Source: Bacteroidota bacterium
Lineage (GTDB): Bacteria; Bacteroidota; Ignavibacteria; Kryptoniales; JAKASW01
DNA: 49,958 nucleotides
NCBI GenBank assembly: GCA_021845665.1
Contig: JAJZVO010000031.1
Coordinates: 1-49,958 of the forward strand
Direction of reading: 5' to 3'
The notes beneath the pieces are model-generated. The model saw nothing but the letters and a program-made list of their open reading frames with translations. It was not told the DNA's origin and ran no database searches. Positions 17,321 through 26,578 of this stretch are shown here, piece after piece. Position numbers and translations under genes: made by a program. Each line of letters starts with the position of its first letter. The first letter of the stretch is position 1.

Positions 17321-18319
17321 ATGAAGGTTACAGTTCTCGGCGCCGGCGGTTGGGGCACGGCGCTATCTCTCCTTTTTCATGATAACGGGGCGCAGGTGAC
17401 TCTGTGGGCTTACAAGGAAGAATACGCGGAGGAGCTAAGACAAACACGTGAGAACAGGGTTTACCTTCACGGAGTGACCATTCCGCGTGAGATAGAGATC
17501 GCCGTCGATATCGAAAAGTCTGTCGAAGATGCGGAAGTCGTGGTCGCATCAATCCCTTCCCAATATCTTCGCGAGCAACTAAGCAAGCTCACGAAGCTCG
17601 ACTTCGGAGATAAGATATTCGTCAACACCGCGAAGGGAATAGAATCGTCGACTCTTCTGACGATGTCTGAAGTCGTGCAAGCGACGCTCAAAAGTTGTCC
17701 CCGTGAAAACTACGTTGTCTTGTCGGGCCCGAGCCATGCGGAGGAAGTGAGCCGGCGCATGCCGACGGCGGTAGTCGCGGCCTCACACCACCGTAAGAGC
17801 GCGGAGCTCGTCCAGAACCTCACGATGAACGGTTATTTTCGGGTTTATCTGAGCCGGGACGTGAAGGGCGTCGAGTTGTGCGGGTCCTTAAAGAACGTAA
17901 TTGCACTGGCTGCCGGCATGAGCGATGGCGCGGGATACGGCGATAACACCAAAGCCGCCCTGATGACGCGCGGTATGGTTGAGATAGCGCGTTTAGGAGA
18001 GGCGCTTGGCGCGCATCACAAGACTTTCTCGGGATTAGCGGGGATGGGGGACCTGATAGTTACCTGCATGAGCCGGTACAGCAGGAATAGGTTTGTTGGC
18101 GAACAAGTGGCTGCGGGGAGAAAGCTTGACGAGATCCTCGACGAGATAAAGATGGTGGCAGAAGGGGTCCCGACTGCGAAGGCCGCGCACAAGCTTGCGC
18201 TGAAATGCAAAGTGGAAATGCCCATCATGGAACAGGTGGTCAAAGTGCTTTTCGAAGGGAAGGATCCTCAGAATGCTGTGAACGATTTGATGAAGCGGCC
18301 GGGGAAAGATGAGTACTGA
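17321..18319 (+). CDS. gpsA: NAD(P)-dependent glycerol-3-phosphate dehydrogenase
   Basis: 332 residues, usual length. Reduces dihydroxyacetone phosphate to glycerol 3-phosphate for phospholipid synthesis. The N-terminal Rossmann motif is VLGAGGWGTALS; later blocks are FVNTAKGIE, LSGPSHAEEV and the catalytic-lysine region GSLKNVIALAAGMSDG, then FSGLAGMGDLIVTC. The C-terminal helical domain is complete. Paired with plsY in one transcription unit. Confidence 0.95.
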   Translation: MKVTVLGAGGWGTALSLLFHDNGAQVTLWAYKEEYAEELRQTRENRVYLHGVTIPREIEIAVDIEKSVEDAEVVVASIPSQYLREQLSKLTKLDFGDKIFVNTAKGIESSTLLTMSEVVQATLKSCPRENYVVLSGPSHAEEVSRRMPTAVVAASHHRKSAELVQNLTMNGYFRVYLSRDVKGVELCGSLKNVIALAAGMSDGAGYGDNTKAALMTRGMVEIARLGEALGAHHKTFSGLAGMGDLIVTCMSRYSRNRFVGEQVAAGRKLDEILDEIKMVAEGVPTAKAAHKLALKCKVEMPIMEQVVKVLFEGKDPQNAVNDLMKRPGKDEY

Positions 18320-18436
18320 GTGCAGTGTGGGTGCGGATTAGGGAATGTTGGAATACTGGATTAGTGAGGTATCTGATGATTTGCGTTCGAATGTCGGGTG
18401 TTGCTCGGGACATGTCTTCAAACAAGGAGAATAGAA

Positions 18437-19375
18437 TTGTTTGGAATTGACAGGATGCACATCGGAAGTTCGGAAGATTTGGAGGCGCTTACCGGGTGCA
18501 CGGTCCTCATGTTCGAGGGCGGGGCCAGAGCAAGCGTCGACATTCGCGGAGCGTCGCCCGGGACCAGAGAGACTGCACTCCTCGCGCCCGACAAGCAAAT
18601 GGACAGGATAGATGCACTGTTGCTGACAGGCGGGAGCGCGTTCGGATTGGCGGCAGCCACAGGTGTCGTCAGGTTCCTTGCCGAGCATGATATGGGATAC
18701 CTGACGCCATGGAAGCTCGTTCCAATCGTGCCGGCGGCGGTCGTCTTCGATCTTAATATCGGCAGCCCGGACCGGTTTCCCGATGAGGCTATGGGGTACG
18801 AAGCGTGTCAGGCGGCAATGAACGGACATTTCCTGAGAGGCTCGCACGGTGCAGGAACCGGCGTGACCGTCGGGAAATGGAGCGGGCTTGAATTCGCGGT
18901 GAAGTCCGGGCAGGGAGTGAGTAATATTGACTTCAACGGCCTGAAAGTTTGCGCCGTGGCCGTCGTAAACGCAGTCGGCGATGTCGTAGATGAAAACGGA
19001 AAAGTCATCGCGGGTGCGCATAGAGACGGCAAGTTCCTCGCTCGTGGAAACAGCACGACCGATCGTCTCGCAGCGGCTCCAATTCCAGGAACAAACACGA
19101 CACTGGTCGCAGTGGTAACCAACGCAAAGCTTTCCAAGATTGAGCTCAATCGTGTCGCGCAAAGAGGGCATGATGCGCTCGCAAGGAAAATTGTGCCGGT
19201 CCATACGAGCTTCGATGGTGACGCTGTCTTTACAGTGTCTACTGGCGAGGTCGAAGCAGCTGTCGATGCGGTTTCAGGAGTGGCGGTCGAAGCGATCGAG
19301 GAGGCAATCGACGATGCGATAATGTCGGCGGAACCGCTTGGGGGCTTTGCGTCTTACACGACTCTCATGCGATAG
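18437..19375 (+). CDS. P1-family (DmpA-type) N-terminal-nucleophile peptidase/amidase
   Basis: 312 residues from TTG 18437, seven bases after AAGGAG; the frame is open back to 18398. Self-cleaving Ntn-hydrolase of the DmpA / nylon-oligomer-hydrolase group. Markers are TGCTVLMFEGGA, LLTGGSAFGLAAATGVVRFL and GHFLRGSHGAGTGVTVGKW. The NTTL segment near residue 222 supplies a likely Asn-Thr autocleavage site, leaving Thr as the nucleophile. Also called L-aminopeptidase/D-esterase-like. Probably an oligomeric cytoplasmic enzyme; substrate unknown. No link to its neighbours is evident. Confidence 0.85.
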   Translation: MFGIDRMHIGSSEDLEALTGCTVLMFEGGARASVDIRGASPGTRETALLAPDKQMDRIDALLLTGGSAFGLAAATGVVRFLAEHDMGYLTPWKLVPIVPAAVVFDLNIGSPDRFPDEAMGYEACQAAMNGHFLRGSHGAGTGVTVGKWSGLEFAVKSGQGVSNIDFNGLKVCAVAVVNAVGDVVDENGKVIAGAHRDGKFLARGNSTTDRLAAAPIPGTNTTLVAVVTNAKLSKIELNRVAQRGHDALARKIVPVHTSFDGDAVFTVSTGEVEAAVDAVSGVAVEAIEEAIDDAIMSAEPLGGFASYTTLMR

Positions 19376-19507
19376 GTTCTGCTGCCGGGGTTGAATCGGG
19401 ACTGCCGCGGCTTGGGGCACAATCTGCTCGTTCCTGAAACCCCTTTAAAGGTTCTGCTGAAGGTCGAACGACACTATGGTTTGTCCGCCCCGCTCAACTC
19501 TTCAGCG

Positions 19508-19536
19508 TTGAAACGGAAGCGCCTCAAAACTAAATT
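19508..19536 (+). promoter_or_regulatory. Promoter of larC-priA
   Basis: TTGAAA (19508-19513) and TAAATT (19531-19536), 17 bases apart. The message would start near 19543, with AAGGAG immediately inside and larC at 19557. Confidence 0.5.
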
Positions 19537-19556
19537 GATCCCATCAAGGAGACTCA

Positions 19557-20834
19557 ATGAGAATCGCATACTTGGATACATTTGCAGGGATTGCAGGTGA
19601 CATGGTACTCGGCGCGTTTGTCTCTGCCGGGATAGATTTGAAGAAGCTCAGGGCGGAGATCGCGAAGTTGGACCTCGGCAAAGTAGATTTGGAAACAGGA
19701 AAGGTAGTACGAAGCGGGATAACTGCAATCAAAGTCGATGTGGTTGTGTCGGGTGAAGTTGAATCGGTAAACGATCTCGGTGGAGACATCCACAGGCATT
19801 CGCACGGCGATGATAGTCACCATCATCATGGAAAGGGACATGAACATGATGAGAGCACTCACAGCCATGGACATGGGAGGAGTTATCTCGAGATAAGGAG
19901 CCTGATAGAGTCAGCACCCCTTTCGGAAAATGTGAAGGGCAAATCGAAGGAGATATTCGGGCGGATTGCCGAAGCCGAAGCCAAAATACACGATACGACA
20001 GTCGAGAAGATTCACTTTCACGAAGTCGGTGCCGTCGATTCGATAGTCGACATTGTCGGGACAGCCGTTTGCCTGGAAATTGCAGGGGTCGAAGGCGTTT
20101 ATACTTCACCTGTAAGGCTCGGGTCGAACGGCTACGTGGAGGCTCAGCATGGAGTGCTGCCGGTGCCTGCGCCGGCTACGCTTGAGATCCTTAAGGGATA
20201 CCCGGCTGTCTTCAACGACGTACCTCATGAATTGACTACGCCGACGGGTGCGGCAATTGTCGCCGCGCTTTCAAGAGGTGTTCTGAAAGAGACGCCGGTG
20301 GAAGTCGAGAGGATCGGATACGGGGCGGGCACGAAGGATCTGGGAAGGCTTCCGAATTTGCTCAGGGTTGTTATTGGAGATATCAAATCGCCGACCGAAG
20401 AGGATCATGTGCTTCTCGTTGAGACAAACATGGATGACATCAATCCGCAGCTTATTCCACACCTGATCGAGAGGGTGCTGGCCGAGGGGGCAACGGACGC
20501 TTACGTCACTCCGGTCATGATGAAAAAGGGGAGGCCAGGTTTCGTCTTCACGGTTCTGATGGCCGAGCCGCTCCTCGAAAGGATATCCAAGGAGATTTTC
20601 GCCCAATCAACGACGTTGGGGCTTCGGATTCAGACCATTCGCAGGTCGAAGCTGCATCGCGAGCTAAGCACCGCAAGAACCAGCTACGGCGATGTAAGAG
20701 TGAAGGAGACCAGCGTCGATGGGAAGAAACGGGTTACGGTAGAATTCGACGAGTGCAAACGGATCGCTGAGGAGAGGGGCATACCGCTTAGAGATATCTT
20801 GGAGCGAATCAACGCGGAGCTGAACAGGGATTGA
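19557..20834 (+). CDS. larC: LarC nickel-insertion protein (nickel-pincer cofactor synthesis)
   Basis: 425 residues. LarC inserts nickel into the pyridinium bisthiocarboxylate mononucleotide to finish the nickel-pincer cofactor of lactate racemase-type enzymes. N-terminal AYLDTFAGIAGDMVLGA is the family start. A His-rich nickel-binding loop spans residues 79-107 with about a dozen His. EKIHFHEVGAVDSIVDI and LVETNMDDINPQ with VMMKKGRPGF follow. In some lactobacilli larC is two frames joined by programmed frameshift; here it is one uninterrupted frame. larA, larB and larE are not nearby. Confidence 0.95.
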   Translation: MRIAYLDTFAGIAGDMVLGAFVSAGIDLKKLRAEIAKLDLGKVDLETGKVVRSGITAIKVDVVVSGEVESVNDLGGDIHRHSHGDDSHHHHGKGHEHDESTHSHGHGRSYLEIRSLIESAPLSENVKGKSKEIFGRIAEAEAKIHDTTVEKIHFHEVGAVDSIVDIVGTAVCLEIAGVEGVYTSPVRLGSNGYVEAQHGVLPVPAPATLEILKGYPAVFNDVPHELTTPTGAAIVAALSRGVLKETPVEVERIGYGAGTKDLGRLPNLLRVVIGDIKSPTEEDHVLLVETNMDDINPQLIPHLIERVLAEGATDAYVTPVMMKKGRPGFVFTVLMAEPLLERISKEIFAQSTTLGLRIQTIRRSKLHRELSTARTSYGDVRVKETSVDGKKRVTVEFDECKRIAEERGIPLRDILERINAELNRD

Positions 20835-23296
20835 AAATCAGGTACTGCGATGTCGCTTTCCCGGTTCCGGTGCACAGGCAATTCACTTATGAGATTCCGC
20901 CTGCGCTTGCGGATGCCGTCAGAGTCGGCGTGAGAGTTGTCGCTCCATTTAGAAAGAGACTTCTCACCGGGGTAGTCGTCGATCTATCGGCTGAGTCGAG
21001 CCTCGGGCAGGTCAAGCCTCTGCAGGATGTACTCGGCGAATCTCCGATGTATTCAGACGAGATGCTCCGCCTCACCCGCTGGGTATCGGATTATTATCTC
21101 AGTTCGTGGGGCGAAGCTCTGAAGGCTGCCGGTCCTACGGGTACTGCCGTCGAGAGTTCTCAATTTGTCAGGCTCATCTCGCCCGTTGCCGGCGACACGA
21201 ATGAATTCCGCCGGAAGATAATCGGCGAGTTGAAGGATGGGAAGGGACTAACCGTAAAGCAGCTCGGGCGAAAGCTTGGTGCAATCGGACTTCGCTATCA
21301 CATCGCGAAACTTGAAGCGGCCGGCGTAGTGGAAGTCACTGAAAGACTCGATGAACCGCGGATATCTATCAGGTTCGAAAGGTACGTGCAATTCAAGCGC
21401 GACTATACAGATCCGCAAAATCTCACGTCGGTGCTTAACGAACTCGACAAGCAGGCTCCGAAACAGTCGGCAATACTCCTGAAACTCTCGCAGCTTCAGA
21501 AGGTAGTCGACGGTGGAGTGAGTGTCGTTCAGCTTCTTGCGCAGTCAAGCGCGAGCATGTCGTCACTGCTCGCGCTTGTGGAAAAGGGGGTCGTGGAGTT
21601 TTATGACAAAGAGAGTTACCGCGAATCGGAATTCGCGTACCACGAACCCGAAAAGAGCTTCGAGCTGACGAAGAACCAGGCAGAGTGCATAAGGCAGGTA
21701 AATGCAGCCGTGGAATCGGGCGAGTATGCTACGTTCCTTTTTCATGGGGTCACCGGAAGCGGCAAGACACAGGTTTACATAGAGGCCATCGATCGTGCTT
21801 CTTCAAATGGCAAAGGTTCGATAGTATTGGTTCCCGAAATTTCACTTACTCCACAGATAGTCGACCGGTTCAGAAAGCGTTTCGGCGAGAAGGTAGCCGT
21901 TATGCACAGCCGGATGTCTCTTGGAGAGAGGTATGACGCCTGGAGGAAGATCTTCAAGGGCGAGGCGTCGGTCGTGATCGGGGCGAGAAGCGCAGTATTT
22001 GCCCCGGTAAGGAATCTCGGCCTTATCGTCGTGGACGAAGAGCATGAATCCAGTTACAAACAAAGCGATACGGTACCGAGATACAATGCGAGAGACGTGG
22101 CGGTTATGAGATGTCTGATCAATAAGTCGGTGGCGCTTCTTGGAAGCGCGACGCCTTCAGTCGAATCATACTTCAACACAGAGAGTGGGAAATACAGGTT
22201 ACTGAATCTCCCTGAACGCATCGACGACGCAAAGATGCCCACGATTGAAATTGTGGATATGAAAAAGAAACGGCGGGAGAAGCTCGTCTTCGGGAGTTTC
22301 AGCGACGAGCTCCGGACAAAAATAAACGACAGGCTGGCGAAGAAAGAGGGGATCATAATTCTTCGAAACAGGCGGGGTTTCTCAACCTACCTTCAGTGCG
22401 GCGACTGCGGCACGACGGAAATGTGTCCGAACTGCGACCTCGCACTTACGTTCCACAAGAAGAAGAACCACCTAAGATGTCATTATTGCGGCTTCGTGAA
22501 GATCCCCCCGGTGAAATGCTCTTACTGCGGCAGCGATAAGCTCTACTATGGTGGTACCGGTACACAGAAAGTTGAGGAAGAGCTGGCGGCTTCATTTCCA
22601 GAAGCGAGGATCCTCAGGATGGATCTGGATACGACTTCCTCCCGGGGCGCGCACGACAAGATGCTGACGGAGTTCGGCAACGGCGAAGCAGACATGCTGG
22701 TGGGAACACAGATTGTCGCTAAAGGGCTCGACTTCCCGAGGGTCACCCTTGTCGGCGTGATCAACGCGGATTCGACCATGCTGATTCCTGATTTCAGGGC
22801 AAACGAGAGGACATTTCAGCTTCTGACACAGGTTTCCGGAAGAGCCGGCCGCCAGGATAAAGTAGGCGAAGTGATAATACAGGTTACCAACAGGAGCGAA
22901 GACATACTCGATTATGTCTCCCGGCACGATTACATTTCCTTTTATAAGAAGGAGATCGGAGTACGCAGGGAGCTCAATTATCCGCCCTACTCAAGGATGG
23001 TTGTGCTGGAATTTCGAGGGAAAGATGTTAAGCAGACGAGTGACGCGGCGGAAAGAGCTGCTGTCCGCATTCGGAAAAGCCTGCCGGTGCTTGGGGTCCT
23101 CGGGCCTGCGCCCGCAGTAATAGGAAGACTTCTCGGTAAATTCAGATTTCAGATAGTCATCAAGATGAGTAAACAGCTGGACAAGGCGGGTGAAAGGCTC
23201 GAAGCCGTGCTCGACGAAATCGATGTCGATGTAAAGAGGGCTTACCGGAACTCAGTTACTTTCTTTCCGGACGTCGATCCGGCGACGACTGTTTAG
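20831..23296 (+). CDS. priA: Primosomal protein N' (replication restart helicase PriA)
   Basis: 821 residues. 3'-to-5' superfamily 2 helicase that restarts stalled replication forks. It starts at TTG 20831, overlapping the larC stop as TTGA, right where the family N-terminus (CDVAFPVPVHRQFTYEIP) begins. The Walker A motif GVTGSGKT is residues 306-313 and Walker B is VVDEEHE. The eight-cysteine zinc-binding insert lies at about 522-570, beginning CGDC and CPNC. Helicase motifs VGTQIVAKGLDFPRVTLVG and QVSGRAGR are complete. Translation is coupled to larC. Confidence 0.95.
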   Translation: MKIRYCDVAFPVPVHRQFTYEIPPALADAVRVGVRVVAPFRKRLLTGVVVDLSAESSLGQVKPLQDVLGESPMYSDEMLRLTRWVSDYYLSSWGEALKAAGPTGTAVESSQFVRLISPVAGDTNEFRRKIIGELKDGKGLTVKQLGRKLGAIGLRYHIAKLEAAGVVEVTERLDEPRISIRFERYVQFKRDYTDPQNLTSVLNELDKQAPKQSAILLKLSQLQKVVDGGVSVVQLLAQSSASMSSLLALVEKGVVEFYDKESYRESEFAYHEPEKSFELTKNQAECIRQVNAAVESGEYATFLFHGVTGSGKTQVYIEAIDRASSNGKGSIVLVPEISLTPQIVDRFRKRFGEKVAVMHSRMSLGERYDAWRKIFKGEASVVIGARSAVFAPVRNLGLIVVDEEHESSYKQSDTVPRYNARDVAVMRCLINKSVALLGSATPSVESYFNTESGKYRLLNLPERIDDAKMPTIEIVDMKKKRREKLVFGSFSDELRTKINDRLAKKEGIIILRNRRGFSTYLQCGDCGTTEMCPNCDLALTFHKKKNHLRCHYCGFVKIPPVKCSYCGSDKLYYGGTGTQKVEEELAASFPEARILRMDLDTTSSRGAHDKMLTEFGNGEADMLVGTQIVAKGLDFPRVTLVGVINADSTMLIPDFRANERTFQLLTQVSGRAGRQDKVGEVIIQVTNRSEDILDYVSRHDYISFYKKEIGVRRELNYPPYSRMVVLEFRGKDVKQTSDAAERAAVRIRKSLPVLGVLGPAPAVIGRLLGKFRFQIVIKMSKQLDKAGERLEAVLDEIDVDVKRAYRNSVTFFPDVDPATTV

Positions 23297-23333
23297 CCGC
23301 GATCCGCTCGAAACATTTCTTATTCGTGTAATC

Positions 23334-23359
23334 GGCAAAAGCAACCACACTAGTTTGCC
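23334..23359. terminator. Weak hairpin between convergent genes
   Basis: GGCAAA (23334-23339) and TTTGCC (23354-23359) form a six-base stem with a 14-base loop in the gap between priA and the oppositely oriented cdsA. There is no T-tract on either side, so termination is only suggested by position. Confidence 0.25.
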
Positions 23360-23374
23360 AAAGCACCTCATGGC

Positions 23375-24211
23375 TTATTTTAGGTATCGAAGGAGTAAAT
23401 AGATTAGGGGTGCAGAAAATATCAGGCTGTCGAACCTGTCGAACACTCCGCCATGCCCCGGTACCATCGAAGAAGAATCTTTTGCGCCTGCGTCACGTTT
23501 GAACAGCGACTCGACGAAGTCGCCCGCTTGCCCAAAAGTCCCGACAATTATTCCCGATCCGATGGCAATCCGAATATCAAGTTGGGGAAGAGCTATGGAA
23601 CGTGCGATTAGCGCGGTCGCAACCGCAAACACGAAACCGGCTACTGATCCTTCCCATGATTTGTTGGGACTGACGAACCTGCTCATCTTGTGCTTGCCGA
23701 TCGCTTTACCGACGAAGTATGCGGCGGAGTCGCATATCCATATCGTTGCGAGAATTGAAATGATGAACAGGCCAGCTTCATGTTCGGCAGGGAAAACATT
23801 CGTGAGGTCAACTCTTTGCCTTATGGCGGTAAGGAGGGAACCGAATAATCCTATGTAAACGATGCCGGTGACGGTAGCGCCGACGTTTGAGAAAACTCCT
23901 GCAACGCCTTCGGTACGCTTCCTTCCAAGTTCGTAAAGGAGAACGACTGCCACTATAAGGAGGAGGAAGTCGAATGCGATCCCGGTTCCCCTGGCATAGA
24001 CAATTGCGTTAAGGACACCGGCAGATATTATTCCGAGAACTGCGGCGGGTTCGATGTTCTTTGTATGGGCGAGCGCATAAAACTCGTTTGTAGACATAAC
24101 GATGAGTGCGGTTGTAAAGAGAAAGAAGTATGGCCCGCCGAAGTAGCATGCGGCTACGATCAACGGTATCGCTATTATCGCCACTATTACCCTGATCGCC
24201 AAATTCGACAT
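23375..24211 (-). CDS. cdsA: Phosphatidate cytidylyltransferase
   Basis: 278 residues, eight or so membrane segments. Makes CDP-diacylglycerol from phosphatidate and CTP. The family C-terminal signature is present: SPNKSWEGSVAGF, then GDFVESLFKRDAGAKDSS and PGHGGVFDRFDSLIFSAP. The start overlaps the upstream zinc-finger gene's stop as TAATG. It is the last gene of the minus-strand operon. Confidence 0.95.
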   Translation of the reverse strand: MSNLAIRVIVAIIAIPLIVAACYFGGPYFFLFTTALIVMSTNEFYALAHTKNIEPAAVLGIISAGVLNAIVYARGTGIAFDFLLLIVAVVLLYELGRKRTEGVAGVFSNVGATVTGIVYIGLFGSLLTAIRQRVDLTNVFPAEHEAGLFIISILATIWICDSAAYFVGKAIGKHKMSRFVSPNKSWEGSVAGFVFAVATALIARSIALPQLDIRIAIGSGIIVGTFGQAGDFVESLFKRDAGAKDSSSMVPGHGGVFDRFDSLIFSAPLIYLLLRYLK

Positions 24212-24768
24212 TATTCTTCATCCTCTCCGAATTGGTCATCTGTGAGGCCGAGAGTCTTCGCGATCTCCTGTGCCTCTTCGAACTTCTTCTTTGGAACGAG
24301 AACCTCGACAATCGTCGGGCGCGGCAGGGTATCCGTAGTATCCGGATTCGGTTTCGAGAAAACTTCCGATTCGATTTCCTGCTGCTCGAGGTTTGCATAC
24401 AACATTGCAGCCTCATATTCGAAATCGAACCTGTGGATGACTTTCCAGTCATCCAACATCGTGCGGTGTTTTGGATCGTCACAAAGTATCCTGTTGCTGC
24501 TGGATTCGAGACACTCTTCGCAAACTGCCTTGCCGCAAACTACGCAGAAGCCGACCGCGCGGTTCTCAACATGGGTGTCGCACACAAGGCCCTGGTCCGA
24601 TGCGAGTTCGGCATTGACGGCGCCGCATTCTGTGCAATACAGATGCGTCCGTGCGTTCATCTCACTCCCGCAGTGTGAACAGTGGCCGTATCCTTCTGCA
24701 TGGGTTCCGCATTTCGGACAGATCGCGAATTCTTCCGGGCTTAAGTGCCCGCAATTGGGACAGATCAC
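24211..24768 (-). CDS. Zinc-ribbon, B-box-like and DUF2007 domain protein
   Basis: 185 residues with three parts. First, two zinc ribbons: CPNC/CPKC near residues 3-21 and CSHC/CTEC near 30-48. Second, a B-box-like zinc finger at about 63-102 (CDTH, CVVC, CEEC and a final C/H). Third, a DUF2007-like putative signal-transducing domain at about 113-175 (FEYEAAMLYANLEQQEIES ... PTIVEVLVPKKKFEEAQEIA). It starts at GTG 24768, overlapping the CPBP gene's stop as GTGA. No membrane segment. A cytoplasmic adaptor or regulator is possible; no function is known to me. Confidence 0.75.
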   Translation of the reverse strand: MICPNCGHLSPEEFAICPKCGTHAEGYGHCSHCGSEMNARTHLYCTECGAVNAELASDQGLVCDTHVENRAVGFCVVCGKAVCEECLESSSNRILCDDPKHRTMLDDWKVIHRFDFEYEAAMLYANLEQQEIESEVFSKPNPDTTDTLPRPTIVEVLVPKKKFEEAQEIAKTLGLTDDQFGEDEE

Positions 24769-25673
24769 TGAAGTCTAGCCTCTCGAATTTTCTTACTGTG
24801 TTTTTCCGTCAGTTTAATCGTTACGACGAAAATTAACGCCAAAACCGCCGACCATCCTATGATATAGCCCACGCTGAGCGGCCGGCCGCTAGATGGCGCT
24901 ATGATGCTGTCTTTGTGGAAAGCGTACAGGACAAAAGCCGATACGAAATTGTTCATGAAATGCCCGACCATTGGGACGATAATGCTTTCAGATACGGAAA
25001 TGAGATAACTAAGATAGATTCCGAGCGCACAGAGGGCCACGAATGTGAAGGGATCGAGGTGATAGAGTCCGAAAATCAGTCCGGTTACGATTATGGCCTT
25101 CCGGCGTGGCATAGATTTTTCAAAATTGCCTTGAACAAGTCCCCTGAATAGCATCTCCTCGCAGATCGCAGGAGTTACTCCAATGACAAGTAGGACAAAC
25201 AGAAATTCCCAAGGGTTATGTGCCGCCAACAAGACCTTGTAAGTCTCCTGTATCGTTCTTTGAAGTTGATCGACAAGGTGCTGCATCGGTCCGGGGAGCG
25301 GAATCAGCCCCTGAACGTAGAGATAGAGTTCGAGTAGCTGTTCGAGTGATACGACACCAACAGCCGCGAGCAACACGAAATAGATATCCGTCTTCCTTAT
25401 CCGGAGGAGCTCTTTCCATTTCATCGTCTGGATGCGAGAAAGGAATATCGCGGGAATCAGGATAAACAAAACCTCGGCGGCAATGGTGGCGAACCGGAAT
25501 GCGATGGTTTGGTCGCTTGACGGAATGATCCCGAACAAATAGACCGTAAGCCCGCCGCCGACGGCCTGGTAGAGAAAAAAGACTATGATCAGTGAAATCA
25601 CCGCGAACCAAACAGGGTTGAACCTGTGATCGCGTCCGGTGTTTTCCGGCATCAACTCTTGGCGTTCGTTCAA
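24765..25673 (-). CDS. CPBP-family intramembrane metalloprotease
   Basis: 302 residues, about eight membrane segments. Rce1/CAAX-protease-like (CPBP, ABI) family. Catalytic motifs are EEMLFRG (Glu172, Glu173, Arg177), FGLYHLDP (His205) and GHFMNN (His238, Asn242). Eukaryotic relatives cut prenylated proteins; bacterial ones have varied roles. Here it is coupled to a multi-zinc-finger gene and cdsA, a place where many bacteria have the site-2 protease rseP. Spacing to the upstream DUF3108 gene is eight bases. Confidence 0.9.
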   Translation of the reverse strand: MNERQELMPENTGRDHRFNPVWFAVISLIIVFFLYQAVGGGLTVYLFGIIPSSDQTIAFRFATIAAEVLFILIPAIFLSRIQTMKWKELLRIRKTDIYFVLLAAVGVVSLEQLLELYLYVQGLIPLPGPMQHLVDQLQRTIQETYKVLLAAHNPWEFLFVLLVIGVTPAICEEMLFRGLVQGNFEKSMPRRKAIIVTGLIFGLYHLDPFTFVALCALGIYLSYLISVSESIIVPMVGHFMNNFVSAFVLYAFHKDSIIAPSSGRPLSVGYIIGWSAVLALIFVVTIKLTEKHSKKIREARLQ

Positions 25674-25681
25674 ATTGTCTC

Positions 25682-26578
25682 CTAGTATTTTGAAGTGAGT
25701 GGACCGGCCAACCCGCTGTAACTCGTGAGGTCTGCAACGACCGAACCGATCACAACGTCTGTCTTAACTCTCACCGGAACTTTCAGCGAGTCATCCGTTA
25801 TCCAGACGGTAATTTTTCCGGTATTCTTGAACAGACCGCCTTTCACTATCACGGGCTCGATAATACGGCAGTGAAACTTTCCCGCCTTCGTATGCACATT
25901 TTCCTTCCCGAGATATCTAACATCGAGTGGGTAAACCTTGTTCTCATAGAAATTTGAAAAATGTATCTCTGCACCGACCTTCAGTGAATCGTAATCGAGA
26001 GTCCGAGCATAGAAGAAAGTGCTGACTGCATCCTGAGTATAGGGCTTTATTACATATGGCCCTCCTTCGCTGGTAGTCGCAGTATGACTACACTGGTCGA
26101 AGAACGCGGTGAAGTCTTTCCTGTAACCGCCCTCTCTTATGTGCTGCTCAAATTTCCAAGGAAAGAGTCCTTTGACATCTATCAACGAATAATAGTAATC
26201 GCGCACCTTGAAAAAGAAGTCGAAGAAGGGAGCCGATCGCATGGTGAATTCAACTTTGTAACACTTTCTTCCGACGCAGTAGACATAAGAAGGAATCTCG
26301 ATGGTCGCGCTTCCGGCTATTATCGGTCCGTAGTATATATCGTACTTGAGCTTTTCGCCGACGGTAAATGCGTTGTTAGGAATAGCTCTCAGATCGTTCA
26401 TGCTCGTGAACGGTGGAGGAGGTTCTTTTATCGTCGTGTCGTCCCGCGCGCCGACCGAGGAAGAGTCGGCATTTCTATTCTCGGTTCCAACTTCAGAAAC
26501 GGGACCACCGCAGCGAGCAGCCGTATCGTTCAGAAGGATGCTTGCGAAAATCAGTACAAGAATAATCCGGGTCTTCAT
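25682..26578 (-). CDS. DUF3108 periplasmic protein
   Basis: 298 residues. An N-terminal signal peptide (MKTRIILVLIFASILLNDTAA) is followed by a low-complexity linker to about residue 60 and then the DUF3108 domain: FTVGEKLKYDIYYGPIIAGSATIEI, FFKVRDYYYSLID and PYTQDAVSTFFYAR. The family is widespread in Bacteroidota and Proteobacteria and predicted to be a beta-rich envelope protein. The start overlaps the GT9 stop as ATGA. Role unknown; membership in a glycosyltransferase-cdsA operon hints at envelope assembly. Confidence 0.85.
   Translation of the reverse strand: MKTRIILVLIFASILLNDTAARCGGPVSEVGTENRNADSSSVGARDDTTIKEPPPPFTSMNDLRAIPNNAFTVGEKLKYDIYYGPIIAGSATIEIPSYVYCVGRKCYKVEFTMRSAPFFDFFFKVRDYYYSLIDVKGLFPWKFEQHIREGGYRKDFTAFFDQCSHTATTSEGGPYVIKPYTQDAVSTFFYARTLDYDSLKVGAEIHFSNFYENKVYPLDVRYLGKENVHTKAGKFHCRIIEPVIVKGGLFKNTGKITVWITDDSLKVPVRVKTDVVIGSVVADLTSYSGLAGPLTSKY

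Noticed and set aside
18380-18410. tRNA-like GTTCGAAT sequence
   Set aside because: No cloverleaf arms can be built around it.
18338-19204. A 288-codon minus-strand frame opposite the P1-family peptidase
   Set aside because: Pure antisense shadow of a well-supported gene.
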